Assembly: GCF_018449575.1 (NCBI RefSeq)
Contig: NZ_JAAVUT010000009.1
Coordinates: 179,070 to 243,069, forward strand
DNA: 64,000 nucleotides
From: Sodalis sp. dw_96
Lineage (GTDB): Bacteria; Pseudomonadota; Gammaproteobacteria; Enterobacterales; Enterobacteriaceae
Direction of reading: 5' to 3'
Both the position numbers and the translations under genes were made by a program. Shown here in pieces: positions 38,637-48,620 of the stretch (the stretch's first letter is position 1; each line of letters begins with the position of its first letter). The notes under the pieces are model-generated. The model was not told where the DNA came from and searched no databases. It was given only the letters and a program-made list of their open reading frames with translations.

Positions 38637-39005
38637 TTAAACCGCCACGCCATTGCCGTCGGAATGGGTCTGAGAGAGCGTATCCGGCTCCGGACATCCC
38701 CCGCCTTGGCGGGATAACAAGCTGATGCAATCATCCTCCAGGGCGGTGAAAAAACAGGTCAAGGAAAGAGTGACTATCTTTGCCCGCGCCAAGGCGGTTT
38801 TTATCGCCGCCGGGTCTTTATTTTGCGCGGCGCGATAAAGATCGTCATAGCCGGAAAAAAACCTGCCCAGCCGTTCCTTATATACCGCATCAAAATCAAC
38901 ATTATTATCGATGTTCAAAGGAATATCTTCCCCGCGCGGAGTTTGGCCGGCATTAAGTTCAGTCAGCAGGTCTTTTATTGCGTTGAACGATTGTGCTTGT
39001 CCCAT
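38637..39005 (-). CDS. Hypothetical protein, small and acidic
   Basis: A 122-residue protein that I do not recognise. It has an acidic, helix-prone N-terminal half (FNAIKDLLTELN, NIDNNVDFDAVYKERLGRFFSGYDDLYRAAQNKD), a short hydrophobic stretch (IVTLSLTCFFTALEDD) and a polar, probably disordered tail. There is no signal peptide or clear membrane helix. GGAG stands nine bases before ATG 39005, supporting translation. It is on the same strand as, and 254 bases after, the next unknown gene, in a stretch absent from this place in E. coli. Size and charge would suit a chaperone-like partner, but this is speculation. Confidence 0.6.
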   Translation of the reverse strand: MGQAQSFNAIKDLLTELNAGQTPRGEDIPLNIDNNVDFDAVYKERLGRFFSGYDDLYRAAQNKDPAAIKTALARAKIVTLSLTCFFTALEDDCISLLSRQGGGCPEPDTLSQTHSDGNGVAV

Positions 39006-39259
39006 AGCCGGTTTCTCCGTTGTTCTCTTCCATTATTTTTTCACTGGACTTCTAACTCTTTTTACAACTATATTTTCAATTTTATTTTCAACCCTCTTTC
39101 CCACTGTCTTTTCAATTATCTAGATAATGTGCGGATCATCCTATTTCCACGGCGGTTCAACGCCGCCATAACCAATTATTCTATAATCAATCGCCGAAGC
39201 AAAACCATGTCTGGACATTAAACGAATCACAGATCACGCTGATAACGGCCGGCTTTCCG

Positions 39260-39925
39260 TCACGGAAACGGTGGATAGCTGAAGTGAAAAAAATCATCTG
39301 GCGGGGATGCCACAGTGCCAGTGGGGGTGGCGGGTTCCGATGGGGAAGTCTTGTTCTTTTCCGCCAAATAGGCATAAAGGATACGTCGCGCGCCTTCCAT
39401 TTTTTGAAACGCCGTCGACGGCTGCCCCGCGACGCTGGTAAAGTCCCGTTGCAGGCTGGCGATGGGATGAACCAGCGTCGGGGCGGTAGCGGCACCGTTT
39501 TCATCCAGGCAAAATTTGAATATAGCCCCTTGGTACTGAACCTGATAAAGCCGGTAATCCCGAGAGCAGGAGACACCCTCCCTCACCTTCAGCATGGTAT
39601 TCTGTAAGGCAGCATTCTGTTTTCCCTCCGGCCAAACTTTAGCCATGGGCCGGTCCGCGGGCTTAACACTCTCCAGGCTTTGCCGCGCATGAGCGAAGGC
39701 ATGCCGCAGCGGCTGACTGTGTGAGAGAATGTTCATGGGCGAGGACCGCCGACGCGGCTGGCTTGGCGCAAGAGGAACCGCGGACACGGAATTCGCAATC
39801 CCGCCGCCGGTTCCGAAACAATAGCTACTGAATGATTCCATGCGGTTGATATTTCCCTGTGTATGACCTGCCGTCTCGGCATTCGAATTGCAGGGCTGGG
39901 TAATACCGCTGTTGTTAATGTTCAT
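39260..39925 (-). CDS. Hypothetical protein with Ser/Asn-rich N-terminus
   Basis: A 221-residue protein that I do not recognise. The first ~60 residues are rich in Asn, Ser, Thr, Gln and Gly with few charges and no hydrophobic signal. A basic, proline-containing stretch follows (LAPSQPRRRSS), then a compact part (about residues 110-190: CSRDYRLYQVQYQGAIFKF) and a Pro/Ser/Thr-rich tail ending FHFSYPPFP. ATG 39925 was chosen because GAGGAAAAT lies directly before it; an upstream ATG would place that site inside the gene. Such a start region resembles type III secreted proteins, but no secretion genes are in the window. The upstream DNA is strongly AT-rich, suggesting acquisition. Confidence 0.62.
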   Translation of the reverse strand: MNINNSGITQPCNSNAETAGHTQGNINRMESFSSYCFGTGGGIANSVSAVPLAPSQPRRRSSPMNILSHSQPLRHAFAHARQSLESVKPADRPMAKVWPEGKQNAALQNTMLKVREGVSCSRDYRLYQVQYQGAIFKFCLDENGAATAPTLVHPIASLQRDFTSVAGQPSTAFQKMEGARRILYAYLAEKNKTSPSEPATPTGTVASPPDDFFHFSYPPFP

Positions 39926-40313
39926 ATTTTCCTCAGAAATGACCATGGCCATCGTTTCAAAGTCCGAACGGGTAAAAATGATCCAGAGCAGATAATGACG
40001 CTAGTTTTGTTGTTATATTGACATACGTATTATATCTAATTGATTTGTTTTTATGCTTCTTTTGAAAGAAAACACCCTTTAACCATAATATTAATTTTAT
40101 ATTACATATATATAGTTTTTATTTAATTGGTGATCGAGCAAATTATGACAGACGGATTAAATAAATAACGCACGCGCTTAACATTTCTCGTAGCTAAGGG
40201 TTTGTTATCGATAGGGCAAGGGAACGGAGATATGGAAAAAGCAGCAGCGGATGACAGTGAATTATGCCGCCCGTCGGGACGGCACCGTGCCGAAAATCAA
40301 AGAACCTACGCCG
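39926..40313. other. AT-rich intergenic DNA between an unknown gene and acrZ
   Basis: Markedly AT-rich from about 40000 to 40160, unlike the GC-rich neighbours, and probably the promoter of the leftward unknown gene (TTGACA at about 40018 is on the plus strand). A 65-codon plus-strand frame at 40202-40399 overlaps acrZ and lacks likeness to anything I know. No RNA gene recognised. Confidence 0.5.
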
Positions 40314-40496
40314 TTAGCGGCGCTCAGTGGTTAAATTCGTTTTGGCGGGGGGCTTTTTGTCGTGATCTTTGGGATGGCCGATTTTGGATATCACATTAAA
40401 CAGTTCACCCAAACCGTAAATCAATCCCAAAATGATGGCCATCACGATGGGCACCATAATCACTACGACAATCAAGCTTTCCAGTAATTCAAGCAT
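40314..40496 (-). CDS. acrZ: AcrZ, small membrane partner of the AcrB efflux pump
   Basis: A 60-residue protein that opens [21 protein letters not shown] and continues [12 protein letters not shown], nearly identical to E. coli AcrZ (49 residues) over the whole membrane helix with its central Pro kink. AcrZ lies in a groove of AcrB and widens its export of some drugs. The C-terminus is about 11 residues longer and basic/polar ([10 protein letters not shown]). In E. coli acrZ is directly between modE and modA; here it keeps the same strand and stays next to modE, but is 3 kb from modA. Confidence 0.9.
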   Translation of the reverse strand: MLELLESLIVVVIMVPIVMAIILGLIYGLGELFNVISKIGHPKDHDKKPPAKTNLTTERR

Positions 40497-40588
40497 TTTG
40501 GCCTCATTTCTTGCCGGCGGCAGATGTTATCAGGATCATGCTTCCTTTATACCAGCTTCTGGCGCGGCTGCTTAGGCTTTTTATGTCA

Positions 40589-40716
40589 TATACCCAATAG
40601 CTTTTCAAATTGCAGCAAGGCGACAAGCGAGAGAATCCCGATGAGCTTACTCAGGGAAGTGATTCGGGTGAACGAGTGCAGCCAACACCGCTGCAATTTG
40701 AAAGATGACGGGTATA
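40589..40716. repeat. ERIC element (enterobacterial repetitive intergenic consensus)
   Basis: A 128-base palindromic unit bounded by TATACCC and GGGTATA. Inside, TTTCAAATTGCAGC pairs with GCTGCAATTTGAAA, and the core GAATCCCGATGAGCTTACTC followed by AAGTGATTCGGGTGA corresponds to the ERIC core used for typing enterobacteria. It lies between acrZ and modE. Confidence 0.85.
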
Positions 40717-40848
40717 ACGCACGAGATGTCCCATGCCGGCCGCATATCATTTGCCCTCGGGCGCCGAATCGGCGACACTTTACAGGCTTTCCCATCGTGA
40801 CATCTGTCATCAACAGCAGCCATCAACCATCAGACAAGGCAGACAGGC

Positions 40849-41640
40849 ATGCAGGCGGAAATTCTCTTAACACTGAAACTTCAGCAGCGCCTTTTTGCCG
40901 ACCCGCGAAGAATATCCCTGCTGAAACAGATAAAACTGACCGGTTCCATAAGTCAGGGAGCCAAACTGGCGGGAATCAGCTATAAAAGCGCCTGGGATGC
41001 CATTAGCGCCATGAATGAACTGGCGGAACAGACCCTGGTGGAAAGGGCGACCGGCGGTAAAGGCGGCGGTGGCGCAACCTTGACCCATTATGCCGAACGA
41101 CTGCTGCAGCTCTATGATTTACTGGGCCAGATCCAGCAAAAGGCCTTTGACGTTTTACAAGACGACCAGATGCCGCTGGACAGCCTCCTGGCCGCCATTT
41201 CCCGTTTCTCCCTGCAAACCAGCGCCCGCAACCAGTTCTTCGGCACCGTCATTGCCCGTACCCATCAACATGTCCAACAGCAGGTTGAAATCCTGCTGGC
41301 GGACGGCCGAACCCGATTGGTGGTGGCCCTGACCCAGCAGAGCGGCGATCGGTTGCAGCTGGCGCCGGGCAAAGAGGTCCTGGCGTTAATCAAAGCCCCC
41401 TGGGTCTCGGTGCTGGCGGGAGAGCAGACCGTCGCCGCCGCGGACAATGTCCTGCACGGCACCCTGACCCACATGGAACAAGGAGAGCATAACGATGAGG
41501 TGTTGATGACCCTGACGGGAGGCGAAGTGTTATGCGCCACCTTGCCCAAAGCCATTACGGCGGAGCAACATTTATCCGTCGGCCAGGGAATTACAGCATA
41601 TTTTAATGCCGATAAGGTGATCCTCGCCACGCTGTGCTGA
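40849..41640 (+). CDS. modE: Molybdate-responsive transcription regulator ModE
   Basis: A 263-residue regulator (E. coli 262). The N-terminal winged helix-turn-helix includes SISQGAKLAGISYKSAWDAI and ERATGGKGGGGATLT; the C-terminal half holds two Mop-like domains (SARNQFFGTVIAR and the APWVSVL region) that bind molybdate at the dimer interface. It represses modABC and activates moaA when molybdate is ample; matching sites are seen before both. It is followed by modF with a 75-base gap. Confidence 0.96.
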   Translation: MQAEILLTLKLQQRLFADPRRISLLKQIKLTGSISQGAKLAGISYKSAWDAISAMNELAEQTLVERATGGKGGGGATLTHYAERLLQLYDLLGQIQQKAFDVLQDDQMPLDSLLAAISRFSLQTSARNQFFGTVIARTHQHVQQQVEILLADGRTRLVVALTQQSGDRLQLAPGKEVLALIKAPWVSVLAGEQTVAAADNVLHGTLTHMEQGEHNDEVLMTLTGGEVLCATLPKAITAEQHLSVGQGITAYFNADKVILATLC

Positions 41641-41715
41641 AGGCGGCAAAAAGATTGACATCGGCGGGTAAAATATTGATGCTGACGGCATCAGTTGCAT
41701 AAAAAGGAACAATAG

Positions 41716-43182
41716 ATGCCGTCATTGCATATTTCGCAAGGCTTATTTCGTCTCAGTGATACCCGTCGTTTATCCATCCAGCAATTGGACATCCGCGCCG
41801 GTGAAGGCTGGGCATTCGTCGGCGCCAACGGCAGCGGCAAATCCGCTCTGGCGCGGGCGCTGGCGGATGAGCTTCCCATCATGTCCGGCAGCCGCAAAAG
41901 TGACTACCGCCGCATTGCCCGGCTCTCCTTTGAACAACTGCAAAAACTGGTTGCCGACGAATGGCAGCGAAATAACACCGATCTGTTAAGCGAGGGAGAA
42001 GAAGACACCGGGCGTACCGCCAGGGAAATCATCCAGCAGGATTACCAAGACGGGGCGTTATGCCAAACGCTGGCGGAACAATTCGGCATCACTCATCTGC
42101 TGTCCCGGCGTTTCAAATATCTTTCCACCGGCGAGACGCGTAAGACCTTATTGTGCCAGGCGTTGATGGCGAAACCCGATATTTTGATCCTGGATGAACC
42201 CTTCGACGGCCTGGATGTGGCCTCCCGCGCCCAGTTGAGCGACATGCTCCACGGCCTGGGGGACGAAAACATGGCGCTGGTGCTGATACTTAACCGTTTC
42301 GACGATATTCCGGCCTATATCCGCAATGTGGGTATTTTGGCGGAGTGTGAACTAACCTGTACCGGCGATCGCGAAACCCTGTTGGCACAAGCGCTGGTGG
42401 CCCAGTTGGCCCATGCCGAGTCCATGAACGGCATCCAATTGCCCGAAACCGAGCTGCCGGGGCAAAAAAACGCCCTGGCCGCCGGTGAACCGCTGATTAC
42501 CCTGCGCAACGGCGTGGTCACCTATCAGGATCGCCCTATCCTGCACAACCTGGACTGGCAGGTGCTGCCGGGCCAGCACTGGCAGATTGTCGGGCCGAAC
42601 GGGGCCGGCAAATCAACCCTGCTGAGCCTGGTCACCGGCGATCAGCCCCAAGGATACAGTAACGATCTTACGCTGTTTGGCCGTCGTCGCGGCAGCGGTG
42701 AAACCATTTGGGATATCAAGCGCCATATCGGTTATGTCAGCAGCAGTCTGCACCTGGACTACCGGGTCAGCGCCACTGCCCGCAGCGTTATCTTATCGGG
42801 ATTTTTCGACTCCATCGGCATCTATCAGGCGGTATCGGAGCGCCAGCGGTTATTAACCCGGCAGTGGCTGGCATTATTGGGACTGACCGCTGCGGCTGAC
42901 GCGCCGTTCCACAGCTTATCCTGGGGCCAGCAGCGGTTGGTGCTGATTGCCCGCGCCATGGTCAAACACCCGGCTCTGCTGATTCTTGACGAGCCCTTGC
43001 AGGGACTTGATCCCCTGAATCGTGAGCTGGTGCGCCGCTGGATCGATGTGCTGATTGGCGAAGGGGAGACACAGCTATTATTCGTTTCCCACCACGGGGA
43101 GGACGCGCCGGAATGCATCACCCATCGGCTGACCTTTGTGCCGCAGGATGACATTTACCGCTATCAGTTCGACGCACTGTAA
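41716..43182 (+). CDS. modF: ModF, twin-ATPase ABC protein of the mod locus
   Basis: A 488-residue protein (E. coli 490) with two ABC ATPase domains and no membrane part. Domain 1 has Walker A GANGSGKSA near residue 40, signature LSTGETRK and Walker B LILDEPFDGLD; domain 2 has GPNGAGKSTLL near residue 295, signature LSWGQQRLVLIARAM and LLILDEPLQGLD. Its role is unsettled, perhaps in molybdenum or photorepair-related functions. It is co-oriented with modE and ends at a terminator before the gal promoter. Confidence 0.95.
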   Translation: MPSLHISQGLFRLSDTRRLSIQQLDIRAGEGWAFVGANGSGKSALARALADELPIMSGSRKSDYRRIARLSFEQLQKLVADEWQRNNTDLLSEGEEDTGRTAREIIQQDYQDGALCQTLAEQFGITHLLSRRFKYLSTGETRKTLLCQALMAKPDILILDEPFDGLDVASRAQLSDMLHGLGDENMALVLILNRFDDIPAYIRNVGILAECELTCTGDRETLLAQALVAQLAHAESMNGIQLPETELPGQKNALAAGEPLITLRNGVVTYQDRPILHNLDWQVLPGQHWQIVGPNGAGKSTLLSLVTGDQPQGYSNDLTLFGRRRGSGETIWDIKRHIGYVSSSLHLDYRVSATARSVILSGFFDSIGIYQAVSERQRLLTRQWLALLGLTAAADAPFHSLSWGQQRLVLIARAMVKHPALLILDEPLQGLDPLNRELVRRWIDVLIGEGETQLLFVSHHGEDAPECITHRLTFVPQDDIYRYQFDAL

Positions 43183-43193
43183 TCCGCACGCTG

Positions 43194-43230
43194 CCCCAGG
43201 CTGAACGCTATCTCGGGTCCTGGGGTTTTT
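43194..43230 (+). terminator. Terminator of modEF
   Basis: CCCCAGG (43194-43200) pairs with CCTGGGG (43219-43225), directly followed by TTTTT, 12 bases after the modF stop. Confidence 0.78.
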
Positions 43231-43237
43231 CATTAAA

Positions 43238-43253
43238 ATGTAAGCGTTACCAC
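43238..43253. promoter_or_regulatory. Upstream extra Gal repressor operator
   Basis: ATGTAAGCGTTACCAC; its complement GTGGTAACGCTTACAT differs in only two bases from the OI sequence GTGGTAGCGGTTACAT. Its centre is 113 bases upstream of the OE-like site. I know of no operator at this place in E. coli. Confidence 0.65.
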
Positions 43254-43350
43254 AATCACCACTATCCCACCCTGCGGTGAAACGCCCCTCCATGCCCTTT
43301 TACTTCCTTTGAATGCTGTAGGCGAGGTCTCAAATTTCAGCTAAAATCAG

Positions 43351-43366
43351 GTGTAATCGATTTCAT
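43351..43366. promoter_or_regulatory. Gal external operator (OE)
   Basis: GTGTAATCGATTTCAT, close to E. coli OE (GTGTAAACGATTCCAC). With a GATAAT -10 candidate at about 43402-43407 it would be centred near -60, the E. coli position. A weak CRP-like half-site (ATCACC) follows near 43381. Confidence 0.7.
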
Positions 43367-43441
43367 TTTTATCGACAAGATCACCTTTTGAGGCGATGTG
43401 ACATGATAATTTAGGCCCATGAAAGGATAAAGGACTCGCTA

Positions 43442-44458
43442 ATGTCAATATTAATTACAGGTGGTAGCGGTTACATCGGTAGCCATACCTGTCTGCAACT
43501 CTCCGCTGCGGGATACGATCCGATCATTCTGGATAACCTGCATAATAGCAAAGCAAGCGTCGTGGATACCCTGGCCCGACTGTCCGGCGCCAAACCGACG
43601 TTCTACCAAGGCGACATCCGGGATAAGACTCTGCTCTCCGCGATATTTCGCGAAAATGCCATTGACGCGGTTATTCATTTCGCCGGGTTAAAGGCAGTGG
43701 GAGAATCGGTGAAAAAGCCGGTGGAATATTATGACAATAATGTCTGCGGCACCCTTGCGCTTATCGACGCCATGGGCGAGGCCGGAGTAAAAAATCTGAT
43801 TTTCAGCTCTTCCGCCACGGTTTACGGCGATCAACCGGTGGTTCCCTACGATGAAAGCTTACCCACCGGCCGGCCGTCCAGCCCCTATGGCCGCAGCAAA
43901 TTAATGGTGGAGCAGATTCTGCAGGATCTGCAACAGGCCGAACCGGAGTGGAGCATAACCCTGCTGCGTTATTTTAATCCGGTGGGCGCCCATCCTTCCG
44001 GGGATATGGGAGAAGACCCGCAGGGCACTCCCAATAACCTCATGCCGTTTATCGCCCAGGTGGCGGTGGGACGCCGGCCGGCCGTGGCGATTTTCGGTAA
44101 TGACTTCCCCACCCCGGACGGCACCGGGGTTCGGGACTATATTCATGTTATGGATTTGGCCGACGGCCATGTGGCGGCGCTGAACGCCCTGCGTAACAAG
44201 GCGGGCACCCATATTTATAACCTGGGATCCGGCGTCGGTCACAGTGTACTGGAGGTCGTCCAGGCGTTTAGCAAGGCATGCGGCCGGGAGATCCCCTATC
44301 ATTTCGTCCCGCGGCGCGACGGCGATTTAGCCGCCTACTGGGCCTCACCGGATAAAGCGGCTCATGACCTGAACTGGCGGGTAACCCGCTCGCTGGCCGA
44401 TATGGCCGAAGATACCTGGCGCTGGCAGTCCCGGCACCCGAACGGTTATCCGGAATAA
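43442..44458 (+). CDS. galE: UDP-glucose 4-epimerase
   Basis: A 338-residue NAD-dependent epimerase, the E. coli length. [14 protein letters not shown] binds NAD; the catalytic SSSATVYG Ser/Thr and Y-x3-K (YGRSK) are present, as are [18 protein letters not shown] and [14 protein letters not shown]. It interconverts UDP-galactose and UDP-glucose in the Leloir pathway and supplies UDP-galactose for surface sugars. The gene opens galETKM, has AAAGGA upstream, and contains the OI operator. Confidence 0.97.
   Translation: MSILITGGSGYIGSHTCLQLSAAGYDPIILDNLHNSKASVVDTLARLSGAKPTFYQGDIRDKTLLSAIFRENAIDAVIHFAGLKAVGESVKKPVEYYDNNVCGTLALIDAMGEAGVKNLIFSSSATVYGDQPVVPYDESLPTGRPSSPYGRSKLMVEQILQDLQQAEPEWSITLLRYFNPVGAHPSGDMGEDPQGTPNNLMPFIAQVAVGRRPAVAIFGNDFPTPDGTGVRDYIHVMDLADGHVAALNALRNKAGTHIYNLGSGVGHSVLEVVQAFSKACGREIPYHFVPRRDGDLAAYWASPDKAAHDLNWRVTRSLADMAEDTWRWQSRHPNGYPE
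43461..43476. promoter_or_regulatory. Gal internal operator (OI) inside galE
   Basis: GTGGTAGCGGTTACAT, the E. coli OI sequence as I recall it, in codons 7-12 of galE. Its centre is 110 bases from the OE centre (E. coli about 113), a distance suited to DNA looping by a GalR pair. The match is partly forced by coding for GGSGYI. Confidence 0.75.
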
Positions 44459-44469
44459 AGGAGTTTATC

Positions 44470-45519
44470 ATGCAGTTTAACCCCGTCGATCATCCCCATC
44501 GCCGTTACAATCCGCTAACCGGACAATGGGTGCTGGTTTCCCCCCACCGGGCGAAACGGCCCTGGCAGGGCCAGCAGGAAACGCCGGCCTCCAATCAATT
44601 GCCCGCGCACGATCCGCAATGTTTTCTGTGCCCGGGCAATACCCGGGTCTCAGGGGATAAAAACCCCGACTATAAGACCACCTATGTCTTTACCAATGAT
44701 TTTGCCGCCCTGATGGAGGACACCCCCGACGCCCCCCCGAGAGACAATCCTCTGATGCGCTGTGAAAGCGCCCGCGGCACCAGCCGGGTTATCTGTTTTT
44801 CGCCGGATCACAGCAAAACCTTGCCGGAATTGTCGCTGCCGGCCCTGGAGGCCATCGTCCATACCTGGCGGGAACAGAGCGCCGAGCTGGGGCAGCGCTA
44901 CCCTTGGGTGCAGGTGTTTGAAAATAAAGGCGCCGCCATGGGATGCTCCAATCCCCACCCCCACGGCCAAATTTGGGCCAACAGCTTTTTACCCAACGAA
45001 GCCGAGCGGGAAGACCGATACCAGCAAGCCTACTTCAAGCAGCACGGTTCGCCGATGCTGGTGGACTACGTCGCCAATGAATTGGCCGACGGCAGCCGCA
45101 CCGTGGTGGAAACCGAACACTGGCTGGCGGTGGTGCCTTATTGGGCGGCCTGGCCATTCGAAACCCTGCTGTTGCCCAAGGCCCATGTATTGCGCCTGGA
45201 CGCCCTTGACGCAGCGCAAAGCGCCGATCTGGCTGTGGCGCTGAAGAAGCTCACCAGCAGGTATGACAACCTGTTCAAATGCTCATTCCCCTATTCCATG
45301 GGATGGCACGGTGCGCCTTTTATCAAACAGGACAACAGCCATTGGCAGCTGCATGCGCATTTTTATCCGCCGCTGTTGCGTTCGGCGACGGTGCGCAAGT
45401 TTATGGTCGGGTATGAAATGCTGGCGGAAACCCAGCGCGATCTGACCGCTGAACAAGCCAGCGACCGCCTGCGCGCGGTCGGTGACATTCATTTTCGGGA
45501 CTCCGGAGTATCCCTATGA
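44470..45519 (+). CDS. galT: Galactose-1-phosphate uridylyltransferase
   Basis: A 349-residue enzyme (E. coli 348) that exchanges UMP between UDP-glucose and galactose-1-phosphate. The active-site HPH lies in [12 protein letters not shown], where the second His is uridylylated. CFLCPGN gives the zinc-binding Cys pair, and [24 protein letters not shown] is the conserved C-terminal block. The stop overlaps galK by four bases (ATGA). Confidence 0.97.
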   Translation: MQFNPVDHPHRRYNPLTGQWVLVSPHRAKRPWQGQQETPASNQLPAHDPQCFLCPGNTRVSGDKNPDYKTTYVFTNDFAALMEDTPDAPPRDNPLMRCESARGTSRVICFSPDHSKTLPELSLPALEAIVHTWREQSAELGQRYPWVQVFENKGAAMGCSNPHPHGQIWANSFLPNEAEREDRYQQAYFKQHGSPMLVDYVANELADGSRTVVETEHWLAVVPYWAAWPFETLLLPKAHVLRLDALDAAQSADLAVALKKLTSRYDNLFKCSFPYSMGWHGAPFIKQDNSHWQLHAHFYPPLLRSATVRKFMVGYEMLAETQRDLTAEQASDRLRAVGDIHFRDSGVSL

Positions 45520-46664
45520 CGTTAAAAAACATCACTGAAACCACCTTCCGTCAATCCTTTGGTTACGATGCCGCGCTCACGGTGAAAGCACCCGGCCGCG
45601 TAAACCTCATCGGCGAACATACCGATTATAACGATGGTTTTGTTCTCCCCTGCGCCATCGACTATGAAACCGTGGTGAGCTGCGCCAAACGCGATGATCG
45701 CAAGATTCGGGTTATTGCCGTGGATTGTGACCACCAGCAAGATATTTTTTCGCTGGATGAGCCAATTTTATCCCATGACAGCCAGCAATGGTCCAACTAT
45801 GTCCGCGGCGTAGTGAAACATTTGCAGAAACGGGATCCGCATTTCGGCGGCGTTGATTTAGTGCTGAGCGGCAACGTCCCCCAGGGGGCGGGCTTAAGTT
45901 CATCGGCATCACTGGAAGTGGCGGTGGGTAAAGCCATCCAGACCCTGTATCACCTTAATCTTGACGACGTGGCTTTGGCCCTGAACGGCCAGGAAGCGGA
46001 AAACCAGTTCGTCGGCTGTAATTGCGGCATTATGGATCAGTTGATTTCGGCGTTGGGTAAAGATAATCATGCGTTGCTGATTGATTGCCGCACCCTGGGC
46101 ACCCGGGCGGTGCCCATGCCGGAAAACGTGGCGGTGATTATCATCAATTCCAACGTTAAGCGCGGCCTGGTGGACAGCGAATATAACGCCCGCCGCGAGC
46201 AGTGCGAAATTGGCGCGCGTTTTTTTGAAGCCGAGAAATTACGCGACGTGGAACTGAGCCAGTTTAAGGCGGTGGAACACGAATTGGATCCGGTTGTCGC
46301 CAAGCGCGTGCGGCATGTGTTGACTGAAAATGTGCGTACCCTGGCCGCCGCAGAGGCGCTGGCGGCGGGAGATTTAACTAAAATGGGAATATTGATGGCG
46401 GAGTCTCACGCGTCAATGCGGGATGACTTTGAAATCACCGTTCCTCCCATCGATAGCCTGGTGGAAATCGTTAAACAGGAAATCGGTACCGAAGGCGGCG
46501 TTCGCATGACCGGCGGCGGTTTTGGCGGCTGTGTGGTGGCGTTGGTGCCCACTGAGCGCGTTGAGTCCGTACGCGCGGCGGTTGCGGGACAATACCAGCA
46601 ACAAACCGGCCTCAAAGAGACTTTTTATGTTTGCCATGCTTCCGAAGGAACAGGTCTATGTTAA
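45516..46664 (+). CDS. galK: Galactokinase
   Basis: A 382-residue GHMP kinase, the E. coli length. The substrate motif [19 protein letters not shown], the ATP loop [13 protein letters not shown] and the third motif [14 protein letters not shown] are intact; the catalytic Asp lies in CGIMDQ. It phosphorylates alpha-galactose at C1. It overlaps galT by four bases and galM by seven. Confidence 0.97.
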   Translation: MTLKNITETTFRQSFGYDAALTVKAPGRVNLIGEHTDYNDGFVLPCAIDYETVVSCAKRDDRKIRVIAVDCDHQQDIFSLDEPILSHDSQQWSNYVRGVVKHLQKRDPHFGGVDLVLSGNVPQGAGLSSSASLEVAVGKAIQTLYHLNLDDVALALNGQEAENQFVGCNCGIMDQLISALGKDNHALLIDCRTLGTRAVPMPENVAVIIINSNVKRGLVDSEYNARREQCEIGARFFEAEKLRDVELSQFKAVEHELDPVVAKRVRHVLTENVRTLAAAEALAAGDLTKMGILMAESHASMRDDFEITVPPIDSLVEIVKQEIGTEGGVRMTGGGFGGCVVALVPTERVESVRAAVAGQYQQQTGLKETFYVCHASEGTGLC

Positions 46665-47704
46665 AAGAGTATGAATCCGGAACCGCGCCCGACGGCCAGC
46701 CGTTCAACTGCGTGACCCTGGGAACCGAAACCGGTTTGCAGATAACCATGATGGATTGGGGGGCCACCTGGCTCTCCTGTCAGCTGCCGCTGAAATCCGG
46801 CACTAAACGGGAAGTCCTGTTGGGATGTCCGACCCCGGCGGATTACCTGAAGCAGAGCGCATACCTGGGGGCGACGGTAGGCCGTTACGCCAACCGTATC
46901 GCAAAAGCCAGACTCACCCTTGACGGCCATCATTGGTCGTTAAGCGCCAATCAGGGCGAACACCAGCTGCACGGCGGACCGGTAGGCTTTAACTCCCTCC
47001 GCTGGGAGTGCGTGGAACATACCCTGACCACGGTGCTGTACCGCTTATCCTCCGCCGATGGCGATCAGGGTTTTCCCGGTAATCTGACGGCGATGGTGCG
47101 TTATACCGTCACCGAAGACAACCAGGTGGTCATCGCTTACCGCGCCACGGTGGATCACCCCTGTCCGGTCAACCTGACCAGTCATGCCTATTTCCATCTG
47201 GACGGCGCCAATAGCGATATTCGCCAACAGCAGTTACAAATCTACGCCGGCCAGTATCTGCCGGTGGACAGCGACGGCATCCCCTGCGCGCCGCTGGCGG
47301 ATGTGGATAATACCGGCATGGATTTTCGCAAACCCAAGACCATTGCCAAGGACTTTCTGCGCGATCGCGATCAGCAGCGGGTCAAAGGTTACGATCATGC
47401 TTATCTGCTGTATAGCGCCTGCCATGACGGCGACAGTCCCGCGGCGCAGCTCTGGTCGGCTGACGGACAGGTGCTGTTGAAAGTCTATACCACCGCACCG
47501 GCCTTGCAGCTGTATACCGGCAATTACCTGGCGGGAACGCCGGCGCGCCAGGGTGGGGAATACCTCAATTACAGCGGGGTGGCGTTGGAGAGTGAATTTT
47601 TGCCGGACAGCCCGCATCATCCGGAATGGCCTCAGCCGGACTGCTGGCTTCAGCCCGGCGAGACCTATCGCTCCCAGACCCGCTTCCAGTTTGTGGCGTT
47701 ATAA
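46658..47704 (+). CDS. galM: Galactose mutarotase (aldose 1-epimerase)
   Basis: A 348-residue beta-sandwich enzyme (E. coli 346) that converts beta- to alpha-galactose ahead of Gal[29 protein letters not shown], the His of [11 protein letters not shown] and the Glu of [15 protein letters not shown] form the active site. ATG 46658 has AAGGA upstream and overlaps the galK stop by seven bases. It closes galETKM. Confidence 0.95.
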   Translation: MLKEYESGTAPDGQPFNCVTLGTETGLQITMMDWGATWLSCQLPLKSGTKREVLLGCPTPADYLKQSAYLGATVGRYANRIAKARLTLDGHHWSLSANQGEHQLHGGPVGFNSLRWECVEHTLTTVLYRLSSADGDQGFPGNLTAMVRYTVTEDNQVVIAYRATVDHPCPVNLTSHAYFHLDGANSDIRQQQLQIYAGQYLPVDSDGIPCAPLADVDNTGMDFRKPKTIAKDFLRDRDQQRVKGYDHAYLLYSACHDGDSPAAQLWSADGQVLLKVYTTAPALQLYTGNYLAGTPARQGGEYLNYSGVALESEFLPDSPHHPEWPQPDCWLQPGETYRSQTRFQFVAL

Positions 47705-47833
47705 CAAGATAGCAATAGTGCCGCGGGTTATTTATTTCACGCTGTTTAACGGTATGCGGTTGCCGCATTGACCGGGCAGGCAATATAATAAAAGGAGTTT
47801 TCACAAAAATCTTTAGACTTTAAGGAGTCAACG

Positions 47834-48586
47834 ATGGCGGTAACGAAACTGGTTCTGGTACGACACGGTGAAAGCCAGTGGAATAATGAAAATCGCTTTA
47901 CCGGCTGGACGGACGTCGATTTGTCCGATAAAGGCCGCACTGAAGCAAAACAAGCGGGTAAGCTTTTGAAAGAAGAAGGCTTTATTTTCGATTTCGCCTA
48001 TACTTCCGTTCTGAAGCGCGCTATCCACACCCTGTGGAATGTACTGGATGAACTGGATCAGGCCTGGCTGCCGGTTGAAAAATCCTGGCGTCTCAACGAA
48101 CGCCATTACGGCGCGTTGCAAGGGCTGAATAAAGCGGAAACCGCCGCGAAATACGGTGACGAACAGGTGAAACAATGGCGCCGCGGTTTTGCCGTTACCC
48201 CGCCGGAACTGACCCGTGATGATGAACGTTTTCCGGGGCATGACGCCCGTTACGCCAAATTGACCGATGCTGAACTGCCCACCACGGAAAGCCTGGCGCT
48301 GACCATCGAACGCGTTACGCCTTACTGGGACGAAACGATTTTACCGCGCATGAAGAGCGGTGAACGCGTCATTATCGCCGCCCACGGTAACTCCATCCGC
48401 GCCCTAGTGAAATTCCTCGACCACATGAGTGAAGAAGAAATTCTTGAGCTGAATATCCCGACAGGGGTACCGCTGGTTTATGAATTCGACGATAACATGA
48501 AACCCGTCAAGCACTATTATCTGGGAAATGCCGCTGAAATCGCCGCTAAAGCGGCTGCCGTCGCCAATCAGGGCAAAGCCAAATAA
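47834..48586 (+). CDS. gpmA: 2,3-bisphosphoglycerate-dependent phosphoglycerate mutase
   Basis: A 250-residue glycolytic enzyme, same length as E. coli GpmA, interconverting 3- and 2-phosphoglycerate. The phospho-His is in [35 protein letters not shown] and the second His in [14 protein letters not shown] complete the active site. AAGGAG lies before ATG 47834. Gene order galM-gpmA-aroG is as in E. coli. Confidence 0.97.
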   Translation: MAVTKLVLVRHGESQWNNENRFTGWTDVDLSDKGRTEAKQAGKLLKEEGFIFDFAYTSVLKRAIHTLWNVLDELDQAWLPVEKSWRLNERHYGALQGLNKAETAAKYGDEQVKQWRRGFAVTPPELTRDDERFPGHDARYAKLTDAELPTTESLALTIERVTPYWDETILPRMKSGERVIIAAHGNSIRALVKFLDHMSEEEILELNIPTGVPLVYEFDDNMKPVKHYYLGNAAEIAAKAAAVANQGKAK

Positions 48587-48620
48587 CTTTTCCCGATAAA
48601 GTGTCCCGTTAAGCGAAGTG

